Assembly: GCF_052065415.1 (NCBI RefSeq)
Contig: NZ_JBQHUB010000003.1
Location: 62,001 to 126,000, forward strand
Direction of reading: 5' to 3'
DNA: 64,000 nt
Source of the DNA: Pseudoflavonifractor_A sp022772585
GTDB taxonomy: Bacteria; Bacillota; Clostridia; Oscillospirales; Oscillospiraceae
Shown one piece after another: positions 1-9,475 of the stretch. The position numbers and the translations under genes are program-made. Every line of letters begins with the position of its first letter. Position 1 is the stretch's first letter. The notes below the pieces were generated by a model that was not told where the DNA came from, searched no databases, and saw nothing but the letters and a program-made list of their open reading frames with translations.

Positions 1-1014
1 GGCAAAAGCCAGAATAAGCGTATTGGCCATGGTGCCCATGGCATCGCGGCCGATGTTCATCCCCGAGCGGAAGAGCTCCCGCCGGGACAGCGCCGGGTTC
101 ACCTCATGCAGCTCATTGCAGGCCGAGGCGATGGACATGGCCACATCCATCACCGCCCCCAGGGAGGCGATGAGAATACCGCTGACCAGAAGTCCGCTGA
201 TGTGGAGCTGGGAGTCGTAGGCCCGCAGCACCAGCTCCTCCGCCTCGGACATGTTGAAGCCGTTCATGGGGGAGAGTGTGCCGGCCGCCGCAGCGAAGAG
301 CCCGGCTGCGGCCACGCCGCCCACGCATCCCAAGGTGGCGCACAGGGTCTTTTTGGAGAAGCCGGTCAAAAGCAGCAGGGAAGCCGCCGTGGTGAGAGCG
401 ACGATCCCGATGGTGGCCGGGATGGGAGGGACGCCGCGCAGGAGCAGCGGCACCAGCACGAACCACACGCAGGCCACAGTGTACCCAAGGCCCAGCACCG
501 CCATGGCACCCTTTTTCCCGCCGATCAGCACCAGAAGGAGGATAAAGACAGCCAGCAGGCCGAAAAACACCAGGCCCCGGTCATAATTGGGCACAGAGAC
601 GATGTAGGGCGCTCCGCTGTCGTCCAGATCCAGCCGTACGATGATCCGGGTCCCCTCCCGGCAATCCACGTTGGAGTAGGCGTTGAGGTAGTTCACCGTC
701 TCCATGACTGAGCCCTTAAATTCACCGGTGAGGATCTTGACTCGGATATATTGCTGGCCCAGCCGGCGGCCCTCGGTCCAGGCGTCAGGCTCGGCGTTAT
801 CCTCCATGACCTCAGTGACCTTTGCCGCGGCGAATTTGCGCTTTTGCGCGGCGGAGAGCTCCCGCTGCTCCTGTGTGCCGTTGAGCAGGAGAGCGGACAG
901 GACCAGCAGCGCCAGAAGGGCTGCCGCCGCAGCGACCTCCCAGACGCGGCGGCCGGGGGCCCCTCCAGGCACCGGCGGCCTGTTTTGTTTTGACTGCTGC
1001 TTTGACTGCTTCAT
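1..1014 (-). CDS. YibE/F family membrane protein (truncated by window edge)
   Basis: The frame runs off the left end of the window, so only the first about 338 residues are visible. The start is the ATG at 1014, preceded at good distance by GAGGAGG. A short basic, glutamine-rich N-terminus is followed by one membrane segment (about residues 25-45), an extracytoplasmic stretch of about 100 residues, then closely spaced hydrophobic helices from about residue 130 onward. The order of a single N-terminal anchor, soluble domain and polytopic core, with motifs such as GGKKGAM and a conserved GAVMDVAMSIASA block, fits the YibE/F family, whose biochemical role is not established (an exporter role has been suggested). 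It lies downstream of, and on the same strand as, the S-layer protein, separated by 81 bases. Confidence 0.75.
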   Translation of the reverse strand, partial: MKQSKQQSKQNRPPVPGGAPGRRVWEVAAAAALLALLVLSALLLNGTQEQRELSAAQKRKFAAAKVTEVMEDNAEPDAWTEGRRLGQQYIRVKILTGEFKGSVMETVNYLNAYSNVDCREGTRIIVRLDLDDSGAPYIVSVPNYDRGLVFFGLLAVFILLLVLIGGKKGAMAVLGLGYTVACVWFVLVPLLLRGVPPIPATIGIVALTTAASLLLLTGFSKKTLCATLGCVGGVAAAGLFAAAAGTLSPMNGFNMSEAEELVLRAYDSQLHISGLLVSGILIASLGAVMDVAMSIASACNELHEVNPALSRRELFRSGMNIGRDAMGTMANTLILAFA

Positions 1015-1095
1015 GGTGTTCCTCCTCGGGTAAGAATAGCCGGGGCCGCCCCAGGTTGGAGGCCCCCCCGGCACTGGGTCTTGCTAAGGTGCGGT

Positions 1096-4000
1096 TCAGC
1101 CGAGCTTGGCGTACTGCATCAGCAGCACGGCCACCTCGGCGCGGGAGGCATAGCCCTGAGGATTCAGGCTACCATTGCCATTGCCCTGCATGAGGCCGGC
1201 GCCCACCGCCCACTGGACGGCGGGAATGGCCCACTCGCTGACCTGGCCGGCATCTGTGTAGCTGAGGATGTTGGTGTCCTCGCCCACGGACACGTCCAGA
1301 CCCTTATACTGGGCGTAGCGGTAGAGGATGGCGGCCATCTGCTCGCGGGTGACCGGGTCCTCCACGCCGAAGGTACCGTTGCCGTAGCCCTGGATGAGGG
1401 ATTTGGAAGCGCCCCAGCTCACGCCGGTGCTGTACCAGGAGCCGGACACGGTATCCAGGAAGGAGACCTCAGAGCCGGTGTACTGCTCGCCGGAGAGGCG
1501 GTAGAGTACTGCGGCCATCATGGAACGGGTCATGGTGCCGTCAGGCTCAAAGGTGGTGGCGGAAGTGCCCTGGAAGAGCTTGGCGGTGTACACATAGCGC
1601 ACGGCCTCCTCAAACCAGTCGTTCTCGGCCACGTCGTTAAAGGGCAGCTTGCCTGCCAGCGGCACGTCGGGATCCTTGATGGAAGAGCTGCCGCTGCCGG
1701 AGGAACCGCTGCCGGAACCGGCGGTGCAGACGATGTCGGCACGGTTGCGGATACGGATGCGGGGGAAGGGGCCCTCGGGGGCATTGAAGGTGTCATCATA
1801 GGAGGCAAGGCCGGTGACGGAGATATTGCAGCCGACCTTCAGATCCTGCACTTCGCTGCCGGTGGTGATGTAGCCGTCGATGAAGACCCGGGCCACGTTG
1901 CCGGCGGCGTCCTTTACCATAATGGTCTGGACCAGGCCGTTGGCCAGTTCATAGCTGACCACAGTGCCCTTGAGGGTGACCAGCTGGCCCAGGACGGACC
2001 TGTCGTTGATCTGAGCGGCGGTGACTTCCTTAGGCTCAACAGGATCGGTTTCGCCGATCTTATCGATAGAGGTGACCTGCAGCTCCATCTCGCCCTGATA
2101 GAAGTCGGTGGTGCCGGTGATGCGGACCTTGTCGCCGATCTTGTAGTCGCCGGACACGGGGAAGCAGCAGATGCCGCCGGTCTCATCCTGAATGTAGATA
2201 CAGTCGAAGAAGGCGGTGTCCTTGTCATAGCCGGAGGCGTTGGAGGTGACCACGCCCTCAATGGTGTACTTGTAACCGGCCTCGGTCTGCTTCTGGACCT
2301 CGGCGATGTCGGTGGCGGTAATGGGATTGATGTACTGCACCAGGTTCTCACAGATCCGGTAGTTTGAGTAATTTTTCTCCGCGCCGTTGTCCACGGTAGC
2401 CTGGACCTCGAAGTTGGACATGAAGGCCGCGCCGGAGACGATGATCAGGCCCTTACCCTCCAGCTGCTCGGAGGCCATGACCATGAGCCGGTTGGTACTG
2501 TCGGTGTAGGCGTACTTGGGAATGGCGTCGCCGCCCAGTCCGTCCTTATCCACATCCACGGAATAGGTGCTTTCGTGGCCGTAGACCACAGGGATCACGG
2601 TGCCGGGCAGGGTGCTGGTGGGAGCGCCGTCAGCGTCCACAGCGTAGACGCTGGCGCCGCCGTAATGGCTGAAGCGCTCGGTGTAGAGCTTGTCAAAGGG
2701 GTGCTCGGCGTCGAAGATCACGCCGTCGGTCAGGAAGCTGTCTCCGTAGGCGCTGAAGTACAGGCGCCACTTATCCACGCCGTCGGCGGCGGAGCGCACA
2801 TCGTCATAGGTGGCGTCGTCGCTGATGCGCAGGGAGGAGCCCAGGGCTTTCAGGACCGCGTTCTGAGTGGCGGCCATGTGCAGGATGTCCTTGTTGTCCT
2901 GGATAACGCTGTAGTTCTCGTAGTTATCCGACCAGCCGGCCAGGATCACCACTCTGCCGTTTGCGTTGAATGCAGTAATGGCCGCAAGCTCATCGGCGGA
3001 ATAGGTCTTGGGATCGCTCTGGGCGGCGGCCAGGCGGCGGGAAGGCGCGGTGAGGATCAGCGCCTTGTACTTGGGATTGGAGCAGGCCGCGATGAGCTCA
3101 TCGCTGGTCTTCAGCTCCACGGTGCGCACGGAGTAGCCCGCGGCCAGCTCGCCGAAGTTGCCCATGGAATCCTTGTAGTTGCCCGCCACATACTCGTTGT
3201 AGTGGGAGGCGTCGATACCGATGTAGACCAGGCTGTCGGCGTTGAGGACATCCAGCTCGATGTCCTTGGTGTAGGTGTACTCTACGCCGTTCTGCTCCAC
3301 GACGGCGGTCACAGTGATGGTCATGACCTTGGCGACAGTGGGAGTGTACTTGAAGTCCACAGCCAGCGTGCTGGAGGCGGCGATCATCTCCTTGCCGGTG
3401 AGATCAGCGGTCCCCAGAACCTCATTGCCCGCGGTGTAAGTAATGGACTTGACCATGGCGCCGGTGGCCTCGCTGTTGAACAGCGTGGTAGTCAGGGTCA
3501 GTTCCTCATTGGTAACGGGGGTAGAGGTGCCGCACTCCACGGAGGAGATGCCCAGCTTCTGGACCTCGCCCACCCACACGGGAGCGGTCACGGCCAGGTC
3601 GCCGTCCTTCTCGGTGACGCGGATGTAGTAGTAACTGTAAGTGGGCTCCAGAGTGGCGCTCAGCTCGCCGGAAGCCAGCTCAGCGGCGTCGGACCAGGTG
3701 TAAGCCACCTTGCCGGAGTTGACGATGACCTCCACCTTGGCGATGGAATCGCTGCTGTCGGGGTCATTGACGGTGACTGCGAGCTCCAGCGCCTCCACAT
3801 CCTTGGGAAGCTGGGAACCCAGCATCTGGCCGTTGACGGTGTAGGTGATGGCCAGGTTCTTGTCCTCGGTGGCGTATACCCGGTAGTTGCGGATGGCCTC
3901 ATACAGGCCCTCCTCGGAGAAGTCGTCGGTGAGGATAACGTCACGGGCGTCGTTGGCGTTGCCCCACTTGCCCTTGTGGTTATCCTGGTTGTTGGTGGGG

Positions 4001-7000
4001 GCCAGGTGCCAGCCCTTATCCAGCGCCATGGTGTAATACTCATAGCTGGGATAGTAGCCGCCGGCGCCGATGGCGCCCTCGCCGTTGCCCACCTCCACCA
4101 TGTACATACGGGAGTCAATGGTGGCGTCCCAGTAGGCAAAGTCGGAGAAGGTGCCAAAGGTGGAGCCGGGATGGTTGAACTGGCTGATGGAATCAGCGCC
4201 CTCAGACCGGCTCAGCAGGGCGTAATAGGCCTTCATGCCGGCGTCGCTGGTCTTGTTATTCAGGGTGGAGTTGTTGCGGGAGACGATACCGGGGGTGTTC
4301 CAGGTGTTGATGTGGCCGGGGCCGCCGGACCAGGTCATCTCAAAGCCGCCCAGGGCGACCACACCGGACTGGCTGGCGTTGAAGGCATCGATCTTGCCCT
4401 TGTACTCAGCCCACACGCCCTGGCTGTACGCGGTGGCCTTGCTCATGTCGTACAGCGCGTCCTCGGGGTTGGCATCGCCGGACTTGTCAAAGTAGTTGGA
4501 GTGGTCGGTAAAGGCCGCAAAATCCACATTGGCGCTCTCGGGCAGGTTCTTAATATACTCCAGAGCGGAGTCCAGGGTGCCGGAGCCGTCGGAGTACTGG
4601 GTGTGGCTGTGGAGCTGACCGAAATAGAGCTGGAACTGGGCCGTGCCCACGGTAAAATTCCAGGACTTGCTGGCGCTCTTGCCGTCGGCCCGGGTAACGG
4701 TGATGGTGACGGAAACGCGGCCGTCAGCCATGTCGGCAGCGGGGATATAGCTGACCACGCCGTTTTCACAGACAGTCTCAACAGTCTCGCCATTCACCGT
4801 CATGACAATGGTGGGAGCGTCGCCGGCGTTGGTGATGGCGGCGGAAATGACGGGCCGCTTGTTGTCGCCGGTCTCGCTGCCGGGGGCGGGGGCCACGTCA
4901 GAGATGACGGGCTCATCCTTGATGTTGATGACAACGGAGCCGGAGATGGCCACGTCCTTGTTGTCCTTGCCATCGACGGAAACGGTCAGGCTCTCGCCGG
5001 TGACCTTCCCGGCGGGGATGGTGACGGAGTAGACGCCGTCCGCCAGAGTGGCTTCAACGGCCTCCTCGCCCAGCTTGACCGTCAGTTCCTTCACGCCGAA
5101 TACCGCGTCCACGGTGAAGGTGAGGGTGTAGTCGGAGCCCACAAAGGCATCGGCCGGGGTGCCGAAGTCCACGGCGGGCTGGTTCACCACGCCGCCGGTC
5201 AGGTTCTCGTTGGCGCAGGGCAGGAACTGGAAGGTGTAGATGTCATAATCCGTGACATTGTACATGCTGTAGGTCTTGTAGGAACCGGCATAGTACTCCA
5301 TGTACTGGCTGTACTTGCCGTTATACTTGGCTGTGCGGCTCTCCATGGTATAGCCGCTGCCCTGGGCGGCCAGGGTCCAGTCAGCGTCCTCGCTGGCCTC
5401 CGGGGAGTAGAAGGCATTGTTGCCGGTGCCGTTGGAGCACAGGTAGCCATAGGTCTCATTTCTGAAGCGATAGTAGCTGTCGTTCTTCTCTACAGTAAAG
5501 ACCAGACCGCCGTTGCCGGAGGTCACCTTGCCGTCAGCCAGTTCAGCGGCAGCGTTGGTGATGGAGGGGCTGGTCTCGTTGTCGTCCTGGAGCGCCAGCA
5601 CGCCCTTGGAGGAGAGGTTGTAGATCATGACCTGAGCGCCTTCGGCGGGCAGGTCGCTCTCGGGAGGCTGGCTCCTGGTCAGCTTGTAGAGATTGAACAG
5701 GTAATAATCGGTGTCTTTTTCACTGAAAGTAGTGAAGCCGCTGTAGTATTCCAGAGCCTGGGGGTTGCCGTTATACGCAGCGTTGGCATTGACGATATGC
5801 ACGCCGCCGGTCACGGGCTTGATGGTCCACAGGCTGTAATCGGAAGCCTCGTCCGTAAAGGTCAGGCTGTTGCCGGTGGCCCCGGAGGTCAGGTACTTGC
5901 CGTCGGCCACCAGGAGGAAGTTATCCCCATCGGCCTGGGCGGTGAACACGGCCATGCCCTCAACGACTTCCAGGAAGTTGTTCTCCGGCGTGGCGCTGAC
6001 CCCCTCCAGCTTCTTACCGTCGCTGGTGGCGGTGCTGCTCACGACCAGGGAGCCCTTATCGTAAAAGACCACGAACTGGTCGCCGTCGGCAATGGCGTTA
6101 TTCAGCTCAGCATACTGGGGCCGCTCCACCTTGTAGATGGAGATATCGGTCTGGCCGCTTTTGTAGCAGGAGAAGCGGGGAGCGCCGGAATTATACTTCA
6201 TCTGGGTGGAAGCGCCGGCCTGGGCGGTCACGGCAGCGGTGGCACCGTCAAATACCACACTCCAGGAGGAGTTGGCGTTAATGGCGGACGTCGTCTTCAG
6301 ATAGTTTCCGGAGTCAACAGAGCAGAGATAGTTTCCGCCCACCTCGAAGGCATAGGTCCCCGCTGTGGTGCCCTCAGCCAGAAACACGGTCTGAGCGCCA
6401 TCGCCAAAATAGACGGCGTCATCAGTGAAGGTGGCTTCCACGTTGCCGAAGAAGTTGCCGGCGCTGGGCGCCATGACTATATCCTTGGTGGGACAGGCGA
6501 TGATGTACTCGTCCCCGATGACCAGCCCGCTCACATCGGTGACCAGAACAGCCCTGGTACCCTCGGGCTCGCCGGGGTCGGGATCGGGACTGGGACTGGG
6601 GTCAGGACTGGGGCTGGGGTCGGGATCGGGAGTTTCGCCGGTGACCTTGTAGAAGGCCTGATCAAAAAGGCCGGACTCATCCTTAAAACCAGCGGCACTC
6701 CAGGTGCCCTTATCGGCGTACCACTCCAGATAGTTGCCGCGTACTGCATTCTGGATGTAATAGCAGCCCTCGGTAACGGACGCGGTCACCTTCCAGCCGG
6801 TATTGACATCGTCCAGCGGTGTGCTGGTGTAGCTCTCACCCATGGACAGCTTCTTACCGTCGGCGGTGGAGAAGGTATAATTGCCATCCCCATCGACGCC
6901 CACCGTCCACACATCGGCGGCGGTATAACCGGAAACGGTACCGTCGGAAACGGTCACATCGGTGCCGCTGTTATAGAAGCCGCTATAGGTGGCGGACAGG

Positions 7001-7665
7001 GCTTTCAGATTGGCGGGGTTGTAGATGACCACCTTGTCTCCGGCGGTCAGAGGACCGGCGGGCTCGGGCTCAGTGCTGGGGCTGACACTGGGGCTGGGAC
7101 CGGGGTCCACCGTGCCGCTGTCTGAGAGTTTGTAGATACAGATATCCTGCTGACCAGAGGCATAGCAGGCAAAAAGAGGGGTTCCATTGTTGGGATTATA
7201 CCGCATCCAGTTGCGGGTATTCGTGCCCTGAGCCTTGATTATTGCCGCGTTGTCAGTAATCTCAATGACCCAGGAAGAGTTATCACTTAAAGCACTTTCG
7301 GTCTTTAAATGGTTACTGCTCGAAGAAGCAGCATACAGATAACCACTGCCAGTACTGAAAGCAAATGTGCCATCTTTCGTGCCGGCTTCCAGCGTCAAGA
7401 CTTGAACATCGTCCGTCAGAGTAATGCTGTCCTCACTTTTGGTGATTGCGACCGCTTCGCGGTTATTGGTCTTTTGATTGGTGCCAAGAGCATAGTCATA
7501 GTTCTTAGCTGCAATGACGACCTTGTCGCCTACGGCCAACGTTGTCACATCTGTGACAAGCGTCGCCGTCTCTCCTGTTGCCACCGCGGCCGGAATCATG
7601 GACAGTACCATGGCCAGCGTCAGCAGCAGGGAGAGCAGCTTTCTTGTGCGTGTTCGAGTTTTCAT
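1096..7665 (-). CDS. Giant S-layer-anchored protein with PHP (CehA/McbA-like) metallohydrolase domain
   Basis: About 2189 residues. The start is the ATG at 7665 (RBS AGGAGGGATGAC), because it opens a clear signal peptide: basic MKTRTRTRK, a leucine-rich core, then AVA-type cleavage near residue 30. Modules in order: five beta-rich repeats of about 120-150 residues (about 30-880), two of which are clear duplicates (both start LVTDV and end ISIYK-like), separated by acidic proline-serine linkers; an Ig-like region (about 880-1000); a PHP domain starting LHSHTQYSD near residue 1013, with FNHPGSTFG near 1162 and NQDNHKGK near 1225, which supply metal-ligand histidines; beta domains; a Rossmann/glutamine-amidotransferase-like stretch (about 1470-1770); two OB-fold modules (about 1780-1975); a serine-glycine linker; and three SLH domains (about 2000-2185) for attachment to cell-wall polymer. 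PHP domains hydrolyse phosphoesters, so an exported phosphoesterase is inferred; the substrate is unknown. Confidence 0.85.
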   Translation of the reverse strand: MKTRTRTRKLLSLLLTLAMVLSMIPAAVATGETATLVTDVTTLAVGDKVVIAAKNYDYALGTNQKTNNREAVAITKSEDSITLTDDVQVLTLEAGTKDGTFAFSTGSGYLYAASSSSNHLKTESALSDNSSWVIEITDNAAIIKAQGTNTRNWMRYNPNNGTPLFACYASGQQDICIYKLSDSGTVDPGPSPSVSPSTEPEPAGPLTAGDKVVIYNPANLKALSATYSGFYNSGTDVTVSDGTVSGYTAADVWTVGVDGDGNYTFSTADGKKLSMGESYTSTPLDDVNTGWKVTASVTEGCYYIQNAVRGNYLEWYADKGTWSAAGFKDESGLFDQAFYKVTGETPDPDPSPSPDPSPSPDPDPGEPEGTRAVLVTDVSGLVIGDEYIIACPTKDIVMAPSAGNFFGNVEATFTDDAVYFGDGAQTVFLAEGTTAGTYAFEVGGNYLCSVDSGNYLKTTSAINANSSWSVVFDGATAAVTAQAGASTQMKYNSGAPRFSCYKSGQTDISIYKVERPQYAELNNAIADGDQFVVFYDKGSLVVSSTATSDGKKLEGVSATPENNFLEVVEGMAVFTAQADGDNFLLVADGKYLTSGATGNSLTFTDEASDYSLWTIKPVTGGVHIVNANAAYNGNPQALEYYSGFTTFSEKDTDYYLFNLYKLTRSQPPESDLPAEGAQVMIYNLSSKGVLALQDDNETSPSITNAAAELADGKVTSGNGGLVFTVEKNDSYYRFRNETYGYLCSNGTGNNAFYSPEASEDADWTLAAQGSGYTMESRTAKYNGKYSQYMEYYAGSYKTYSMYNVTDYDIYTFQFLPCANENLTGGVVNQPAVDFGTPADAFVGSDYTLTFTVDAVFGVKELTVKLGEEAVEATLADGVYSVTIPAGKVTGESLTVSVDGKDNKDVAISGSVVINIKDEPVISDVAPAPGSETGDNKRPVISAAITNAGDAPTIVMTVNGETVETVCENGVVSYIPAADMADGRVSVTITVTRADGKSASKSWNFTVGTAQFQLYFGQLHSHTQYSDGSGTLDSALEYIKNLPESANVDFAAFTDHSNYFDKSGDANPEDALYDMSKATAYSQGVWAEYKGKIDAFNASQSGVVALGGFEMTWSGGPGHINTWNTPGIVSRNNSTLNNKTSDAGMKAYYALLSRSEGADSISQFNHPGSTFGTFSDFAYWDATIDSRMYMVEVGNGEGAIGAGGYYPSYEYYTMALDKGWHLAPTNNQDNHKGKWGNANDARDVILTDDFSEEGLYEAIRNYRVYATEDKNLAITYTVNGQMLGSQLPKDVEALELAVTVNDPDSSDSIAKVEVIVNSGKVAYTWSDAAELASGELSATLEPTYSYYYIRVTEKDGDLAVTAPVWVGEVQKLGISSVECGTSTPVTNEELTLTTTLFNSEATGAMVKSITYTAGNEVLGTADLTGKEMIAASSTLAVDFKYTPTVAKVMTITVTAVVEQNGVEYTYTKDIELDVLNADSLVYIGIDASHYNEYVAGNYKDSMGNFGELAAGYSVRTVELKTSDELIAACSNPKYKALILTAPSRRLAAAQSDPKTYSADELAAITAFNANGRVVILAGWSDNYENYSVIQDNKDILHMAATQNAVLKALGSSLRISDDATYDDVRSAADGVDKWRLYFSAYGDSFLTDGVIFDAEHPFDKLYTERFSHYGGASVYAVDADGAPTSTLPGTVIPVVYGHESTYSVDVDKDGLGGDAIPKYAYTDSTNRLMVMASEQLEGKGLIIVSGAAFMSNFEVQATVDNGAEKNYSNYRICENLVQYINPITATDIAEVQKQTEAGYKYTIEGVVTSNASGYDKDTAFFDCIYIQDETGGICCFPVSGDYKIGDKVRITGTTDFYQGEMELQVTSIDKIGETDPVEPKEVTAAQINDRSVLGQLVTLKGTVVSYELANGLVQTIMVKDAAGNVARVFIDGYITTGSEVQDLKVGCNISVTGLASYDDTFNAPEGPFPRIRIRNRADIVCTAGSGSGSSGSGSSSIKDPDVPLAGKLPFNDVAENDWFEEAVRYVYTAKLFQGTSATTFEPDGTMTRSMMAAVLYRLSGEQYTGSEVSFLDTVSGSWYSTGVSWGASKSLIQGYGNGTFGVEDPVTREQMAAILYRYAQYKGLDVSVGEDTNILSYTDAGQVSEWAIPAVQWAVGAGLMQGNGNGSLNPQGYASRAEVAVLLMQYAKLG

Positions 7666-7687
7666 GTCATCCCTCCTGATCATGATG

Positions 7688-7729
7688 CACGCCGGAGGGG
7701 TCATGGGATATGACCGCTCCCCTGGCGTG
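7688..7729 (-). promoter_or_regulatory. Inverted repeat in the 5' leader of the S-layer gene
   Basis: CACGCC at 7688-7693 pairs with GGCGTG at 7724-7729, and inside it GGTCAT pairs with ATGACC, giving a long imperfect hairpin that ends about 12 bases before the RBS of the S-layer gene. It lies inside the transcript predicted from the promoter at 7742-7770, so it could protect the 5' end or modulate translation. Function is inferred from position only. Confidence 0.4.
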
Positions 7730-7741
7730 AGAACAATTTTT

Positions 7742-7770
7742 ATTCTACCACTATTTTGTACAAAATTCAA
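7742..7770 (-). promoter_or_regulatory. Sigma-A promoter of the S-layer gene with internal palindrome
   Basis: Read on the minus strand, TTGAAT (7770-7765) and TAGAAT (7747-7742) are separated by exactly 17 bases. The spacer holds the perfect palindrome ATTTTGTACAAAAT (7753-7766), which overlaps the edge of the -35 box and is a plausible repressor site. A related half-site, TTTTGTACAGG, occurs at 7870-7880 next to the TetR gene, so the neighbouring regulator may bind both. Confidence 0.6.
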
Positions 7771-7903
7771 CTTCTGCTTGGTCAAAGATACGTAAGATAT
7801 TTATAAAAAACATGAAAATACATGACGAAAATGTTACCGGATATCCAACTGCCGACGCTGGATGTGATCTTTTGTACAGGTTAAAAAAAAGAGAAAATAA
7901 TGC

Positions 7904-7921
7904 TATAGTGAACAACGTTCA
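7904..7921 (+). promoter_or_regulatory. -10 box and candidate operator of the TetR gene
   Basis: TATAGT (7904-7909) forms a -10 box; a weak AT-rich -35 lies 17 bases upstream. Overlapping it is the inverted repeat TGAAC-AAC-GTTCA (7909-7921), well placed for autorepression by the TetR protein that starts at 7937. No binding data; call from symmetry and position. Confidence 0.45.
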
Positions 7922-7936
7922 GATGGAGGGTGTGGT

Positions 7937-8497
7937 ATGAATACAGGCGTGACATCAAAAGAGGCCATCATGCAGGTGTGCAGGAGCATCGCGGCGGAAA
8001 AAGGACTGTCTGCGCTGAACATGCGCGCTGTAGCCAGGGAATGCCATATTGCCCTGGGAACACTGTACAATTACTATTCCGACAAGGATGAACTGCTGAT
8101 TGCCACCGTCGAGAGTGTGTGGAAAGATATGTTCCATATGAATGAGAGGTGTGAGACAGCGCTTTCGTTCCCTGACTATGCTGCCTGGCTTTTTGAGAGC
8201 ATACAGCGGGGAGCGGTGAAATACCCCCATTTTCTGACCGCCCATTCCATCAGTATTGCCAAATCGAAGAAGGGCAGGGCAAAAAGCACCATGGAACATG
8301 ATCTCGGGCACATGAAAGCCGGGATGCTGGCGGCTTTGCTGGCGGATCCTGCGGTTGACCCGGGCATATTTTCCCCGTCCTTTACCCGGTCAGATCTCGT
8401 CGATTTTGTGCTTGACAATATTTTGATGCTGCTTGTGCAGGGAAAGGCGAACTGTACAGCACTTCTTGAACTGATCCGCAGAGTGGTTTACCGGTAA
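7937..8497 (+). CDS. TetR/AcrR family transcriptional regulator
   Basis: 186 residues, the usual TetR size. ATG at 7937 follows GGAGGG. The N-terminal helix-turn-helix is clear at about residues 25-55: LSALNMRAVARE followed by the typical recognition-helix end ALGTLYNYYSDKDEL. The C-terminal half (about 70-186) is helical, as expected for a ligand-binding and dimer domain, but the ligand cannot be predicted. It is transcribed divergently from the S-layer gene and in the same direction as the membrane protein 72 bases downstream, which it may regulate. Confidence 0.85.
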   Translation: MNTGVTSKEAIMQVCRSIAAEKGLSALNMRAVARECHIALGTLYNYYSDKDELLIATVESVWKDMFHMNERCETALSFPDYAAWLFESIQRGAVKYPHFLTAHSISIAKSKKGRAKSTMEHDLGHMKAGMLAALLADPAVDPGIFSPSFTRSDLVDFVLDNILMLLVQGKANCTALLELIRRVVYR

Positions 8498-8569
8498 CGA
8501 AAGCGTCCGCTGGACAGCGGGCTGTCTTTTGAAATAAAACGAACATAGTTTACACAGGGAGGAAACATT

Positions 8570-9229
8570 ATGCAGGCAATTTTTGAAACGCTGTTTGACA
8601 TTGTGTATCTTGTGACGGTCATCACTCTGGGTGTCAGGATGATCCGCGGCAGCCGGGGCAGAAGGCAATACCTGCTTTACGGCGTCATGGCAGTGACACT
8701 GGGCTGCGGCGATGCGTTCCACCTGATCCCCCGGGCCGTCGCCCTGTGCACCACGGGGCTGAAAGATTACACGGCAGCCCTGGGTATCGGCAAATTGGTC
8801 ACCTCCATCACCATGACGGTGTTCTATGTACTGCTGTACTATGTCTGGCGCAGCCGCTACCAGGTCAGTGATCACAAGGGGACCACGGCCACAGTTTGGG
8901 TGCTGGCGCTCTCCCGCATGGCGCTGTGTCTGATGCCGCAGAACGCGTGGACAAGTGCGGACGCGCCGCTGACCTGGGGTGTTTACCGCAACATCCCGTT
9001 TGCCATCCTCGGCGCGCTGGTCGTCGTTCTGTTTTACCGCAGCGCAAAGGAAACGCAGGATAAGCCCTTCCGGTTCCTGTGGCTCACGGTGGTGCTGAGC
9101 TTTGCCTGCTATATCCCGGTGGTGCTGTTTGCGGATGCGGTCCCGGCGGTGGGAATGCTGATGATCCCCAAGACCTGCGCTTACGTCTGGACCGTTTTGA
9201 TCGGCTTCAACGCCATGAAGAACGAATAA
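8570..9229 (+). CDS. Polytopic membrane protein of unknown function
   Basis: 219 residues with GGGAGG upstream of the ATG. About seven hydrophobic segments are visible (near residues 8-22, 35-50, 70-92, 105-118, 136-155, 165-183 and 190-212) with short, basic connecting loops, so it is almost certainly an integral membrane protein. I do not recognise a catalytic motif or a named family. It follows the TetR gene on the same strand and is probably co-transcribed, which suggests it is the regulator's target. A strong hairpin at 9381-9420 lies downstream. Confidence 0.7.
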   Translation: MQAIFETLFDIVYLVTVITLGVRMIRGSRGRRQYLLYGVMAVTLGCGDAFHLIPRAVALCTTGLKDYTAALGIGKLVTSITMTVFYVLLYYVWRSRYQVSDHKGTTATVWVLALSRMALCLMPQNAWTSADAPLTWGVYRNIPFAILGALVVVLFYRSAKETQDKPFRFLWLTVVLSFACYIPVVLFADAVPAVGMLMIPKTCAYVWTVLIGFNAMKNE

Positions 9230-9380
9230 AAAACGGTGAAGAAGTATCGGAATATGTTCTTATCTGCGCCATTTCCGCCGTAGCCGGGGGTGTGTGACTG
9301 AGCGCGTGTCTGCGTGGGACAAGAAGCAGTATCCGTTATGCAGAGCCGCGGACCGCCATGAAAGATTCCCAAAAACACAA

Positions 9381-9420
9381 AAAAGCCCGCCGCAGCCCAT
9401 ATGGGCTGCGGCGGGCTTTT
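9381..9420 (+). terminator. Rho-independent terminator, perfect palindrome
   Basis: AAAAGCCCGCCGCAGCCCAT is followed directly by its exact reverse complement, ending in TTTT. It can stop transcription from both sides: the TetR/membrane-protein unit from the left and the small minus-strand ORF at 9476-9682 from the right. Confidence 0.8.
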
Positions 9421-9475
9421 GACTGCGGGAGCCTGTTTTATAGACAGGAAAGGCCAAAAAACAATAGTTTGCCGG

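Noticed and set aside
1020..1080. Terminator between the S-layer gene and the YibE/F gene
   Set aside because: A GCCGGGG/CCCCGGC pairing exists, but it lacks a U-tract and may be chance in GC-rich DNA.
6570..6640. Possible tandem repeat or CRISPR-like array
   Set aside because: It is a coding proline-serine-aspartate linker in the S-layer protein; no spacers or cas genes. No CRISPR array was seen in the window.
2575..7125. A 1516-codon open frame on the plus strand, opposite the S-layer gene
   Set aside because: Composition is a low-complexity G/V/A/H/D mix, no RBS, no domain, and the minus strand carries signal peptide, PHP and SLH domains. It is an antisense by-product of GC-rich codon usage.
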